A DNA stretch of 64,000 nt from Nitrobacter winogradskyi Nb-255 (GCF_000012725.1 NC_007406.1:186001-250000), one strand, 5' to 3'; shown: positions 9,551-17,752, counted from the stretch's first letter. Numbers and translations: made by a program. The notes: generated by a model from the letters alone, not told the origin.

Positions 9551-9738
9551 AGAGCGTTTTCGCTTCTGGCTGAATCAGAAGCGAAGCTCTAGAAATGGTT
9601 GTCTGGTCGCATTTTCCGGCGAACCGGTATCCACTTCGCCGGAAAATGCTCTAGTTATTTTGACGCGTTTTCTTCACGCGAAGCGGCATCGATCCTCGGG
9701 TCAAGCGCGAGGACATGCTTCACTCGAAAACGCTATAG
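9551..9738. repeat. Composite intergenic repeat, modules D-A-C
   Basis: Three modules are joined head to tail: D (9551-9590, cgcttctg...cagaagcg hairpin), A (9591-9654, atggttgtctgg...ttccggcgaa...ttcgccggaaaa) and C (9658-9738, cgcgttttcttcacgcga...ctcgaaaacgctatag). CTAG or CTATAG marks the module boundaries. This is the most complete composite in the window and the best reference for the others. Confidence 0.8.
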
Positions 9739-9800
9739 AAGCCACCGGTCCTTGCAGGATCAGCAGCCGAACTCCGGGATTGTGATCTGACGCAATGTGT

Positions 9801-10160
9801 TTACGGGGTTTCTCCCGCCACGCCGGATGAGGTCTGGGGCGGCAGGATTGCGTCGTCGGACGGCAGGTTCCGTGTCTTGCGCAATTCCCACAAGACGATC
9901 AGGACCGGCGATAGAAAAACCAGAAGAAGCCCGAAGACCACAGTTCCCAGAAGGATCGCTTTCAACGCCGACCATACGGCCAGCAGAAGATGCATCAGTA
10001 TCTTCAGGACGAGGACCACCTCGCCATACACCATCGAGAAATATCCGAGGGCGTACATCACCATGCCCGCCAGGATCGACAGGGCCAGCGCCGGCACCAA
10101 CAGCGCCAGCAGCCGGAAGTTCAGTATGGAAAGCATCTGCTTCTTGACGTCCGCCTGCAT
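9801..10160 (-). CDS. Small integral membrane protein, unknown function
   Basis: I do not recognise this protein. It has 119 residues from the ATG at 10160, which has GGAGG ten bases upstream; a TTG start at 10223 would add 21 residues but lacks a ribosome-binding site. Two or three hydrophobic segments are visible: FRLLALLVPALALSILAGMV, VYGEVVLVLKILMHLLLAVW and LLGTVVFGLLLVFLSPVLIV, with a short polar C-terminal tail after LWELRKTRN. It follows the NYN-LOTUS gene on the same strand with a 66-bp gap, so the two are probably one transcript. No catalytic motif is apparent. Confidence 0.6.
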   Translation of the reverse strand: MQADVKKQMLSILNFRLLALLVPALALSILAGMVMYALGYFSMVYGEVVLVLKILMHLLLAVWSALKAILLGTVVFGLLLVFLSPVLIVLWELRKTRNLPSDDAILPPQTSSGVAGETP

Positions 10161-10226
10161 CGCTGCTTTCGCCTCCGGCTGATCAATTACCCGAATCGTA
10201 TCGCTGAGAGGCCCGCTATGCAAGGA

Positions 10227-11042
10227 TCAGGACGGCCTTTGGCGGGCCGAACTGCCTGCCGATAGGCTCAAATCCTGGACCTGACGACCTGGGGTCGTTG
10301 GATTCCATCGTTTTGCACGGCGGATTCGTATCGGTCCGTTGTTCTCGTCGATCTCGAATGCGCCCGTCTTTCTGACGAGGCGACTGAGCTTGCTGAAGCC
10401 ATAGGTACGGATATCGAAATCCGAGAACAGTTTGGGTATTTGCTGCCCCACTTGACCGAGGCGCGCCCATCCATCCTCGCTTTCGATCCGCGAAAGCGCC
10501 TTGTTGAGGATCGGAACGGCGTCGCTCGGTGGCTTCAGCGCATTTGAGTTGGGCAGTATCGATGGCGAAACAGCTATTGGTTTGCGTGCGGGCTTTCTCG
10601 GAAGGAGGCTTTCAAGCGAGATGAACCTATTGCAAGCTCGCCGAAAGCAGTCCGGCGTTTTCTTTTCGCCGAACCCATAAACATTCGCGCCCTCACGCCG
10701 GAGTCGGGCGGCGAGACCTGTGAAATCGCTATCGGACGAGATCAGACAAAATCCATGGATCCGGCCGTCGTGCAAGAGGTCCATTGCGTCGATGACGATC
10801 GCCATGTCCGCCGAATTCCTGCCTTTCACCGCAGGATCACGCCTTTCGAGCGAATGATCAGGTAATACCTCGGTCCAGCCCTTTAGGTTCGGATCCGAGA
10901 GATTCCCATAGATGAGCCGGACCGGCGCGTCGCCCAGTTGGGCGATTTCCCTGAAGATACCGTCGGCAAATTTCGGCGGAACATTTTCAGCATCAATGAA
11001 AACGGCGAAACGTGGCAATCGCTGTCGTGGTTCGGCTTTCAT
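10227..11042 (-). CDS. NYN domain protein with C-terminal LOTUS (OST-HTH) domain
   Basis: The 271-residue protein combines a PIN-like NYN nuclease domain (about residues 10-140) with an OST-HTH/LOTUS domain (about 180-245). In the NYN part the acidic positions are visible in RFAVFIDAENVPP, SADMAIVIDAMDLL and LISSDSDFTGLAARLRREG. The LOTUS part reads from ILNKALSRIESEDGWARLGQVG to FSKLSRLVRKTGAFEID. Such proteins (LabA/MARF1-like) are expected to bind or cleave RNA; LOTUS domains are reported to bind G-rich or structured RNA. The start ATG at 11042 has AAGGG upstream; an extension to 11126 is less likely. It probably sits in an operon with the small membrane protein. The substrate is unknown. 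Confidence 0.85.
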   Translation of the reverse strand: MKAEPRQRLPRFAVFIDAENVPPKFADGIFREIAQLGDAPVRLIYGNLSDPNLKGWTEVLPDHSLERRDPAVKGRNSADMAIVIDAMDLLHDGRIHGFCLISSDSDFTGLAARLRREGANVYGFGEKKTPDCFRRACNRFISLESLLPRKPARKPIAVSPSILPNSNALKPPSDAVPILNKALSRIESEDGWARLGQVGQQIPKLFSDFDIRTYGFSKLSRLVRKTGAFEIDENNGPIRIRRAKRWNPTTPGRQVQDLSLSAGSSARQRPS

Positions 11043-11270
11043 CCGGCACCCTTGATCGAACTGCGCAATCTGCCGATCTTGCCTCGTTATCGTTGATATT
11101 ATTGAAATCGGGTCGTTGTCGTGCATACAAACGAGGACTGGAGTTAGCGAAATCTTGCAGAATGATCCGGTATTTCCGGCCTGTTGAAGCTATTCATCAA
11201 GTCATTGGGCGTGATACGAGCCGGACGCTGGCCACCAGGTCTTTCAAAGGGATCGCGCCGCTCGTGTGTG
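11043..11270. other. Gene-free stretch upstream of the NYN-LOTUS gene
   Basis: This stretch lies between the divergent NYN-LOTUS gene and the composite repeat before rnd. It should hold the promoter of the NYN-LOTUS operon, but I could not point to convincing -35/-10 boxes. No coding sequence or RNA gene is apparent. Confidence 0.4.
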
Positions 11271-11400
11271 AGAGCGCTTCAGCTTCTGACGGAATCAGAA
11301 GCGGAGCTTTATTTTCTTGATTTAACACGCTTTCTTCATTCGAACCGGTGCCCATCCCCGGATCAAGCCCGAGGACATGCTTCGTTCGACAACGCTATAG
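11271..11400. repeat. Composite intergenic repeat, modules D-C
   Basis: Module D (agcttctgacggaatcagaagc) is followed by a diverged module C (acacgctttcttcattcgaa...gaggacatgcttcgttcgac...ctatag). It has the same order as the composite at 9551-9738 but without module A. Confidence 0.7.
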
Positions 11401-11467
11401 TCATTCAACGATATTTCAGCCGCCAATCGATTCGACGAAACCAGGACACCATGAAGGCCGAGACATA

Positions 11468-12088
11468 ATGACCATCCGCCTGCACCGCGGCGACCTGCCG
11501 CATCAGGATCTTGCGCGCTACACCGGTTCGGCGGCGATCGATACCGAGACCATGGGGCTCAAGCCGCACCGCGACCGGCTGTGCGTGGTGCAGATGTCGC
11601 CGGGCGACGGTTCGGCCGACGTGATCCAGATCGCGCGCGGGCAGCGTGACGCGCCGAACCTGATCAAGCTTCTCAAAGACCCTGCCATCGTCAAGATCTT
11701 CCACTTCGCGCGATTCGACCTCGCCGCGCTGTACAACGCATTCGGCGTGATGCCCCGGCCGGTCTACTGCACCAAGATCGCCTCGCGGCTGATTCGCACC
11801 TACACCGATCGGCACGGCCTGAAGGATCTCGTGCGCGAACTGCTCAGCATCGACCTGTCGAAGCAGCAGCAATCGAGCGACTGGGGATCGCCGACCCTGA
11901 GCGACGCGCAGCTGGCCTATGCCGCGTCCGATGTGCTGCATCTGCACGCCTTGCGCGATAAGCTCGAGGCCACCCTGGCGCGCGAGGATCGCTCAGCGCT
12001 CGCGCAGGCGTGTTTCGAGTTCCTGCCGTCGCGGGCGATGCTCGATCTGGCCGGCTGGGAAACCGAAGACATCTTCGCGCACTCATAA
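11468..12088 (+). CDS. rnd: Ribonuclease D, short form (DEDDy 3'-5' exonuclease)
   Basis: The 206-residue protein is a DEDDy exonuclease of the RNase D type, which trims 3' ends of tRNA precursors and other RNAs. Exo I is AIDTETMGL (Asp and Glu), Exo II is FHFARFDLAAL, and Exo III is LAYAASDVLHLHALRD with the Tyr and Asp. It lacks the HRDC domains that make E. coli RNase D about 375 residues; this short form is usual in Alphaproteobacteria, which often carry both. The ATG at 11468 directly precedes the first conserved segment. It lies 208 bp upstream of the lpt cluster. Confidence 0.85.
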   Translation: MTIRLHRGDLPHQDLARYTGSAAIDTETMGLKPHRDRLCVVQMSPGDGSADVIQIARGQRDAPNLIKLLKDPAIVKIFHFARFDLAALYNAFGVMPRPVYCTKIASRLIRTYTDRHGLKDLVRELLSIDLSKQQQSSDWGSPTLSDAQLAYAASDVLHLHALRDKLEATLAREDRSALAQACFEFLPSRAMLDLAGWETEDIFAHS

Positions 12089-12296
12089 GCCACGAATCGC
12101 ACCGATGATCGCCGCCTTGCGGCCGGTCGTTACACCTTTCGCCCCCTTTCGGTCACACTCCTCGTTCTCGGTGGTGCCCGCTTTCGGGCGGATGCGATCA
12201 GGATGCGCCGTGATGTGCTGCCGCCGCACGAATGTCCGGGCTGCGAAGTCCCCCATTTCGGGATAGGATAATCAGAACAGGCCCCCTGGAGCAGCG

Positions 12297-12989
12297 GTGT
12301 ACCCGGTTCAAAATCCCACCTACCAAGCCGGAATTCAGACCGGGCTGGAAGCCAGGTTCGCCCGCGCGGCCCGCCACAGCCGCATGGTGCGGACCCTGCG
12401 GATCGCGGTGCCGGCGGCGGTCGGGCTGGCGATGGCCGGGCTGATCGGCGTCGCGGCCTTCAACCCTTTTCGCACGCTGGCGAATCTGCCGCTCGATATG
12501 GATAATCTCGTGGTCTCCGGCACCAAGATTACGATGGAATCGCCCCGCCTTGCCGGTTTCACGCCCGACAAGCGGCCCTACGAAATGCAGGCCACGACGG
12601 CGACGCAGGACGTCGCCGATCCCGATCATGTCGAGCTGCACACCTTGCGCGCCAAGGTGCTGATGGAGGACCGCACGACGGTGACCCTGAATTCCCGCAC
12701 CGGGGTGTTCAATACGAAAACGCAAGTGCTCGACCTGCGCAAGGATATCCTCATGCTGTCTTCGACCGGATACGAGGCGCGGCTGACCCATGCGATCGTC
12801 GATATGGGCCGGGGCACCGTTACCTCGGACCAGCCGGTGGATGTCAAGCTGCTGAACGGAACGCTGACCGCCGACACAATGCAGGTCACCGAAAAGGGCG
12901 ACGTGGTGCGATTTGAGAACAATGTCGTCATGCACCTGGTGATGGATCGTGCTCCCGCAGATGCCGGCACGGGCGGTGATAAGGAATGA
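12297..12989 (+). CDS. lptC: LPS transport periplasmic/inner-membrane protein LptC
   Basis: LptC connects the LptBFG transporter in the inner membrane to LptA in the periplasm during lipopolysaccharide export. The 230-residue protein has one N-terminal membrane segment (about residues 32-52, RIAVPAAVGLAMAGLIGVAA) and a periplasmic beta-jellyroll with SPRLAGFTPDKRPYEMQATT. Start is GTG at 12297 with GGAG six bases upstream. The stop overlaps the lptA start in an ATGA arrangement, indicating translational coupling. Family length in Alphaproteobacteria is 200-230. Confidence 0.9.
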   Translation: MYPVQNPTYQAGIQTGLEARFARAARHSRMVRTLRIAVPAAVGLAMAGLIGVAAFNPFRTLANLPLDMDNLVVSGTKITMESPRLAGFTPDKRPYEMQATTATQDVADPDHVELHTLRAKVLMEDRTTVTLNSRTGVFNTKTQVLDLRKDILMLSSTGYEARLTHAIVDMGRGTVTSDQPVDVKLLNGTLTADTMQVTEKGDVVRFENNVVMHLVMDRAPADAGTGGDKE

Positions 12990-13669
12990 TTTCGGCCGTG
13001 CAGAATCGTCGCCGCTTTTTTTTGCCGGCCTTCCGCATGGCGGTCCTGCTGCGCGGCGGCGTGGTCGCCGTCGCTTTGATGGCGGCCGGTGAAGCGGCCG
13101 CGCAAAGCACGGTGCAGGGTGTTCCTAACGCGATGCAGGGCTTCTCGCAGAATCGCGATCAGCCGATCCAGATCGAGGCCGCTACGCTCGAGATGCGCGA
13201 CAAAAAAAAGGAGGCGACCTTCTCCGGCAATGTCAAGGTGGTGCAGGGCGACACCACGATGACGTCAAAGACGCTCGTCGTCTATTATCAGAGCAGCGAT
13301 ACGGCCAAGGGCGGCGCGCCGTCGAAGAAAAAACCCGCCGCCGTGGCGGCGCCGGCGCCATCGGGCGCGTCCTCGATCAAGCGGCTGGAGGCGAGGGGCA
13401 ACGTGGTTGTGACCCAGAAGGATCAGGTCGTCACAGGCGATACCGCCGTGTTCGATACCACGACCAATCTGATCACGATGCAGGGCAAGGTCGTATTGAC
13501 CCAGTGCAAGAACGTGTTGCGGGGGGATCGCCTTCTGGTCGATATGACCACAGGGGTCTCGCGAGTGGAATCCAATAGCGGCAGGGTCCAGGGTCTCTTC
13601 ATCCAGGGCGACCAGGATTGCGCTTCCCCGGGGCCGGCCATCCCCCTTGCCCCTAAAAAACCCAGGTAA
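12986..13669 (+). CDS. lptA: LPS transport periplasmic protein LptA (OstA-like)
   Basis: LptA forms the periplasmic bridge that carries lipopolysaccharide from LptC to LptD. The 227-residue protein has a signal peptide (hydrophobic stretch to about residue 37, GEAAAQS) and an OstA N-terminal domain beginning DQPIQIEAATLEMRDKKKEA, with FSGNVKVVQGDTTMTSKTLV typical of the fold. A Lys/Pro/Ala-rich insert (KGGAPSKKKPAAVAAPAP) interrupts the jellyroll, as often seen in this family's rhizobial members. It overlaps lptC by 4 bp. A hairpin and repeat separate it from lptB. Confidence 0.92.
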   Translation: MISAVQNRRRFFLPAFRMAVLLRGGVVAVALMAAGEAAAQSTVQGVPNAMQGFSQNRDQPIQIEAATLEMRDKKKEATFSGNVKVVQGDTTMTSKTLVVYYQSSDTAKGGAPSKKKPAAVAAPAPSGASSIKRLEARGNVVVTQKDQVVTGDTAVFDTTTNLITMQGKVVLTQCKNVLRGDRLLVDMTTGVSRVESNSGRVQGLFIQGDQDCASPGPAIPLAPKKPR

Positions 13670-13678
13670 CTTCGTGGT

Positions 13679-13702
13679 GTCCCGCCGGTCTGAGGGCGGG
13701 AC
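13679..13702 (+). other. Perfect 8-bp stem-loop after lptA
   Basis: GTCCCGCC at 13679-13686 pairs with GGCGGGAC at 13695-13702 around an 8-base loop, 9 bases after the lptA stop. No T-run follows, so it is more likely an mRNA 3'-stabilising hairpin or Rho-associated pause than an intrinsic terminator. Confidence 0.5.
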
Positions 13703-13751
13703 TCCGATACTGACATTCGCAACAGGGTTCGTCGAATGGGATGCGAATGTG

Positions 13752-13901
13752 ATAGCGTTTTCGAGCGAAGCATGTCCTCTGGACCGCCCTGGGACGAATA
13801 CTGGTTCGCATGAAAAGATCGCGTCCGGACTACCGATCCGGAGCTTGGCTTTCGATTCAAATCGGAAGCGAAAATACCCTGGAATGAAAATACCCTGGAA
13901 T
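13752..13901. repeat. Intergenic repeat, module C plus decayed D, with 16-bp tandem duplication
   Basis: The gap between lptA and lptB holds a diverged module C (atagcgttttcgagcgaagc at its left end), remnants of module D (ttcgattcaaatcggaagcg) and then the 16-mer gaaaataccctggaat twice in a row (13870-13885 and 13886-13901). Confidence 0.65.
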
Positions 13902-13979
13902 CCGGTTACATGGTGAAACGACGAATCAGGCCCGCCGGGGAACGCACGCGAGCAACCGTGAGAGGCTGAACAGGCGCCC

Positions 13980-14978
13980 ATGGTGGATATTTTCAATGTA
14001 TTCCGCAAACGACCGCAAAAACGCGCGGCGCGGGGGATCGCGCGCACCCGGACGGACATCACGGCGCTCGGCGACGCCATCGGTGACATGCTGACCCATC
14101 CGGTGCGCGACGCGCCGCCGGTCGCTCGCGGATCTCGCCGCGACGCTCCGCCATCCCGGGCTCCGGCGCGCCCGGCGCCTGAAACTTCCCGGCCGGAAGC
14201 TGCCCGGCTTCGCGCCGCCTCCAGCGGGACTGCCGCGCCGCGGATGGCCACGCGTCCCGGCTACCTTGCCGTCCATGGGGTGGAAAAAAGTTTCGGCTCC
14301 CGCCAGGTAGTGCGCGGCGTCAGCATCTATGTCCGCCGGGGTGAGGCGGTCGGGCTTCTGGGTCCGAACGGCGCCGGCAAGACTACCGTGTTCTACATGA
14401 TCACCGGCCTGATCCCGGCGGATCGCGGCGCCATCGAGCTTGACGGTCACGACGTGACCAGGCTGCCGATGTATCAGCGGGCGCGGCTCGGTATCGGCTA
14501 CCTGCCGCAGGAAGCTTCGATCTTCCGTGGCCTCAGCGTCGAGCAGAACATCCGCGCCGTGCTCGAGGTCGTCGAGCCCAACAAGAAAAAACGCGAAGCC
14601 GAGCTCGACGCGCTGCTCGAGGAATTCAACATCACGCGCCTGCGCAAATCGCCATCGATCGCGCTGTCCGGTGGCGAGCGGCGGCGCGTGGAGATCGCGC
14701 GCGCGCTGGCGACACGTCCGAATTACATGCTGCTGGATGAACCCTTCGCCGGCATCGATCCGATCGCGGTCGGTGATATCCAGGATCTCGTGCGCCATCT
14801 GACCAATCGCGGGATCGGCGTGCTGATCACCGACCACAACGTCCGCGAAACGCTCGGCCTCACCGACCGCGCCTACATCGTTTATGCGGGCGAAATCCTG
14901 ACCGAGGGCAGCCCCGAGGCGATCGTCAACGATCCCGACGTGCGGCGTCTGTATCTGGGCGAGGAATTCCGGCTGTAG
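13980..14978 (+). CDS. lptB: LPS export ABC transporter ATP-binding protein LptB
   Basis: LptB hydrolyses ATP to drive lipopolysaccharide extraction by LptFG. The ABC domain starts near residue 94 and has Walker A GPNGAGKTT, Q-loop YLPQEASIF, signature LSGGERRRVEIAR, Walker B YMLLDEPFAGIDP and the switch His in ITDHN. The protein has 332 residues; E. coli LptB has about 240. The extra 90 N-terminal residues are basic and Pro/Ala/Arg-rich (for example RDAPPSRAPARPAPETS) and look disordered. An internal ATG at 14244 would give the usual length but has no good ribosome-binding site. The TAG stop reads TAGAGC. Confidence 0.93.
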   Translation: MVDIFNVFRKRPQKRAARGIARTRTDITALGDAIGDMLTHPVRDAPPVARGSRRDAPPSRAPARPAPETSRPEAARLRAASSGTAAPRMATRPGYLAVHGVEKSFGSRQVVRGVSIYVRRGEAVGLLGPNGAGKTTVFYMITGLIPADRGAIELDGHDVTRLPMYQRARLGIGYLPQEASIFRGLSVEQNIRAVLEVVEPNKKKREAELDALLEEFNITRLRKSPSIALSGGERRRVEIARALATRPNYMLLDEPFAGIDPIAVGDIQDLVRHLTNRGIGVLITDHNVRETLGLTDRAYIVYAGEILTEGSPEAIVNDPDVRRLYLGEEFRL

Positions 14979-15035
14979 AGCGGTCGGCAGACGTTCCCGG
15001 CCTGGTCCCTTCAGCGCGGTGTGCGATTCGGGATC

Positions 15036-15323
15036 TCACCAGGGGCCGCCATCGTAGCCGGTCGCGGGGCCGTCGTCGTCGCGATGGAATTCGCTGGGCG
15101 GCGCATAGCGGGAATGATAGTCGCGGCGCTCATAGACGTCATCGCCATTATCGTCATCCTGCCAACGCTCGGCGAAACGCGGCGGGTGCGCGCTGTAGCA
15201 GTTCCCGTCGTGGTCGCAAATCATCTGCGGGGCCTCATCGGTGAAGGAGAAGTCCGCGGCGGACGCGGGGAGCGCGAGAAGAAAGCCCGCGGCGGCGACC
15301 GCTATAAGGCTGGTCTTGAGCAT
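15036..15323 (-). CDS. Small secreted protein, unknown function
   Basis: I do not recognise this protein. It has 95 residues with a clear signal peptide (MLKTSLIAVAAAGFLLALP, cleavage after ASA near residue 22), then a short hydrophilic chain with two Cys in MICDHDGNCYS, possibly a disulfide, and many Asp, Arg and Tyr (DDDNGDDVYERRDYHSRY). The start at 15323 has AGGAAA upstream. It is the only minus-strand gene within the lpt-rpoN block and is divergent from the next small gene. Confidence 0.6.
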   Translation of the reverse strand: MLKTSLIAVAAAGFLLALPASAADFSFTDEAPQMICDHDGNCYSAHPPRFAERWQDDDNGDDVYERRDYHSRYAPPSEFHRDDDGPATGYDGGPW

Positions 15324-15487
15324 ATGACATTTTCCTCGTGTGCTTCGCGCCGGGCAGCCGGCGAGAGTTTGCCCAAGTTGAACCGTGCCGATGGCCGAAT
15401 TGGGAGGTTCCCTGGGCATGTCGGCGGCGGCGCCATCCCGGTCTCGCCGCATTTTTCGTTTCTCGTCGGCGAAACGGGGAGCGTGAA

Positions 15488-15868
15488 ATGAAGACAGTCA
15501 TTGCAGTGGTTGCGTCGCTGGCGCTGCTATCGTCGGTGGCGATGGCGCAGGAACGGGCCGGCAGCGCCGCGCTCGGCGCGCTGTCGGGCGCGGTGGTGCT
15601 GGGTCCTGTCGGCGCGGTCGCAGGCGCGGTGGTCGGCTATACCGCCGGGCCGTCGATCGCGCGTTCCTGGGGCCTGCGCCGCTCGTCGGCCAGGCGACGG
15701 CAATCATCCAGACCATCGCATCGGCGGACGACCGCGAACGGCAGCCGCCGCACACCCGATGCGCAGACGGCGAGCCGGAACGCGGCACCGGCAGCAGCGA
15801 CGGCCGCCGAGCCGCATCCGGTTCATCCCAGGCCATCCATGCCCCCGGTGCAAGCCCTGGACTACTAG
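15488..15868 (+). CDS. Small secreted protein with glycine-zipper-like segment
   Basis: The 126-residue protein has a signal peptide (MKTVIAVVASLALLSSVAMA) followed by an Ala/Gly/Val-rich stretch, GALSGAVVLGPVGAVAGAVV, resembling a glycine zipper, and then an Arg/Ser/Pro/Ala-rich low-complexity tail. GGGGAG precedes the ATG at a good distance. No function is recognised; similar proteins in this family are annotated as hypothetical exported proteins. Its TAG stop (15866-15868) is shared with the end of an inverted module F repeat, so the C-terminus may have been set by the repeat. Confidence 0.6.
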   Translation: MKTVIAVVASLALLSSVAMAQERAGSAALGALSGAVVLGPVGAVAGAVVGYTAGPSIARSWGLRRSSARRRQSSRPSHRRTTANGSRRTPDAQTASRNAAPAAATAAEPHPVHPRPSMPPVQALDY

Positions 15869-15932
15869 ATCACGAGGTTTTGGATCGCGGGATGCGGGCG
15901 GAAAACCGCACCACAATTTCCTCATCCTGCTC
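15865..15932. repeat. Intergenic repeat, module F, inverted copy
   Basis: The sequence from ctagatcacgaggttttgg through gcgggcggaaaaccgcacca to catcctgctc is the reverse complement of the ends of the module F copies at 55485-55609 and 56922-57041, with the middle deleted. Confidence 0.7.
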
Positions 15933-15959
15933 CAGGTACATCGCCGACTCTGGTGGGAA

Positions 15960-16016
15960 TCATCAGAAGCGAGCCTGTCAAATTTTGATCTGACGCGGTT
16001 GCCTCACGCGAGTCCT
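15960..16016. repeat. Decayed intergenic repeat, modules D and C
   Basis: The words atcagaagcgag and gatctgacgcggttgcctcacgcgag match half of module D and the outer arm of module C. The rpoN coding region begins about 100 bp later. Confidence 0.5.
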
Positions 16017-16120
16017 TGCCGCGCCGCTGGTTGCCGGAAGCCGAATTCGTTCCGGTCAGGCGTGTACATCTGTCCGCAGAAAAGCTAAGCAAGAATCGGA
16101 CCGTTTGGACCGATGCTGGC

Positions 16121-17752
16121 ATGGCGCTGACGCAGAAACTCGAATTTCGACAGTCCCAGTCGCTGGTGATGACGCCGCAGCTGATGCAGGCGATCAAGCT
16201 GCTGCAACTGTCGAATCTGGACCTCTCAGCATATGTCGAGGAGGAGCTGGAGCGGAATCCGCTATTGGAGCGTGCCAGCGACGGCTCCGGCCCGCCGGCC
16301 GCCGAAGCAGCAAGCGATGTTGAATATTCAGAAGGCGACGAAGCGGCGTTCGAGGACCACGGCGGGGGCGAGCGCACCGGCGCTCAGGATCCGGCGTCCA
16401 CGCCCGAGGAATGGATGAACCGCGATCTCGGCAGTCGTGCGGAGATCGAGCAGACCTTCGATAGCGGTCTGGAGAATGTTTTTCCGGAAGAACCGGCCGA
16501 GGCGGCTGCGCGGACCGCGCAGGACGCCGCGCCGAGCGCGTTCACGGAATGGGGAGGCGGTGCCTCGAGCGATGACAGCTACAATCTCGAAGCTTTCGTC
16601 GCGGCGGAGATAACGCTCAGTGAACATCTCGCCGAACAGCTTGCGGTGGCTCTCACCTCGCCGGCGCAGCGCATGATCGGACGGTATCTGATCGATCTCG
16701 TCGACGAGGCTGGCTACCTGCCGGCCGACCTCGGCGAAGCCGGCGACAGGCTCGGCGCCGGCGAAAGCGATGTGGCGGCCGCTGTCGCGGTATTGCAGAC
16801 GTTCGATCCGCCCGGCATCTGCGCCCGCAGCCTGAGCGAATGCCTTGCGATCCAGTTGCGCGAGAAGAACCGCTACGATCCGGCGATGCAGGCGCTGGTC
16901 GAGCATCTCGAACTGCTGGCGAGGCGCGACTTCGCGGCCTTGCGCAGGATCTGCGGCGTCGACGATGAAGACCTTGCCGAGATGATCGGCGAAATCCGTC
17001 ATCTCGATCCCAAGCCGGGCTTGCGGTTCGGTGCCGCGCGCACGCAGTCGGTGGTGCCGGACGTGTATGTGCGTCCCGGCCCGGACGGCGGCTGGCTCGT
17101 GGAACTCAACAGCGAGACGCTGCCGCGCGTACTCGTCAACCACACCTACTATGCCGAATTGTCGAAGACGATCCGCAAGGACGGCGACAAAACCTATTTC
17201 ACGGACTGTTTGCAAAACGCGACCTGGCTGGTCCGTGCGCTCGATCAGCGCGCCCGCACCATTCTCAAGGTGGCGACCGAGATCGTGCGGCAGCAGGACG
17301 GCTTTTTCGCGCACGGCATCGCCCATCTGAGACCGCTCAATCTCAGGACCGTGGCGGATGCGATCCAGATGCATGAATCCACCGTGTCCCGCGTCACCGC
17401 CAACAAATACATGGCGACAAATCGTGGCATCTTCGAACTGAAATACTTCTTCACCGCTTCGATCGCCGCGGCCGACGGCGGTTCCGCCCACTCGGCGGAA
17501 GCGGTCCGGCACCACATCAAGCGGCTGATCGATGCCGAATCGCCGTCGGCGATTCTGTCCGACGACACCATCGTGGAACGGCTGCGCGAAGCCGGAATTG
17601 ATATCGCACGCCGCACAGTGGCGAAGTATCGCGAAGCGCTGCGAATTCCTTCCTCGGTGCAGCGCCGCCGTGAAAAGCAGAATCTGCCAGGCGGCGCGCG
17701 CGCCGAGACCAGGAAGCCGCCGAACCGCCCGCGCGATGCCGCACCGGCTTGA
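16121..17752 (+). CDS. rpoN: RNA polymerase sigma-54 factor
   Basis: RpoN directs RNA polymerase to -24/-12 promoters with enhancer-binding activators, typically for nitrogen metabolism. The 543-residue protein has region I beginning LEFRQSQSLVMTPQLMQAIK and LLQLSNLDL, an acidic region II (roughly residues 45-170), the core-binding region from about 175, a helix-turn-helix around TVADAIQMHESTVSRVTANK and the RpoN box ARRTVAKYREAL near the C-terminus. I chose the ATG at 16121 because it begins directly before region I; an extension to 16016 runs into repeat sequence. hpf and ptsN follow, the conserved alphaproteobacterial order. Confidence 0.96.
   Translation: MALTQKLEFRQSQSLVMTPQLMQAIKLLQLSNLDLSAYVEEELERNPLLERASDGSGPPAAEAASDVEYSEGDEAAFEDHGGGERTGAQDPASTPEEWMNRDLGSRAEIEQTFDSGLENVFPEEPAEAAARTAQDAAPSAFTEWGGGASSDDSYNLEAFVAAEITLSEHLAEQLAVALTSPAQRMIGRYLIDLVDEAGYLPADLGEAGDRLGAGESDVAAAVAVLQTFDPPGICARSLSECLAIQLREKNRYDPAMQALVEHLELLARRDFAALRRICGVDDEDLAEMIGEIRHLDPKPGLRFGAARTQSVVPDVYVRPGPDGGWLVELNSETLPRVLVNHTYYAELSKTIRKDGDKTYFTDCLQNATWLVRALDQRARTILKVATEIVRQQDGFFAHGIAHLRPLNLRTVADAIQMHESTVSRVTANKYMATNRGIFELKYFFTASIAAADGGSAHSAEAVRHHIKRLIDAESPSAILSDDTIVERLREAGIDIARRTVAKYREALRIPSSVQRRREKQNLPGGARAETRKPPNRPRDAAPA

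Noticed and set aside
15869-16120. Upstream start for rpoN at 16016
   Set aside because: The extra 35 codons run through repeat-derived sequence and the conserved region I begins right after the ATG at 16121.
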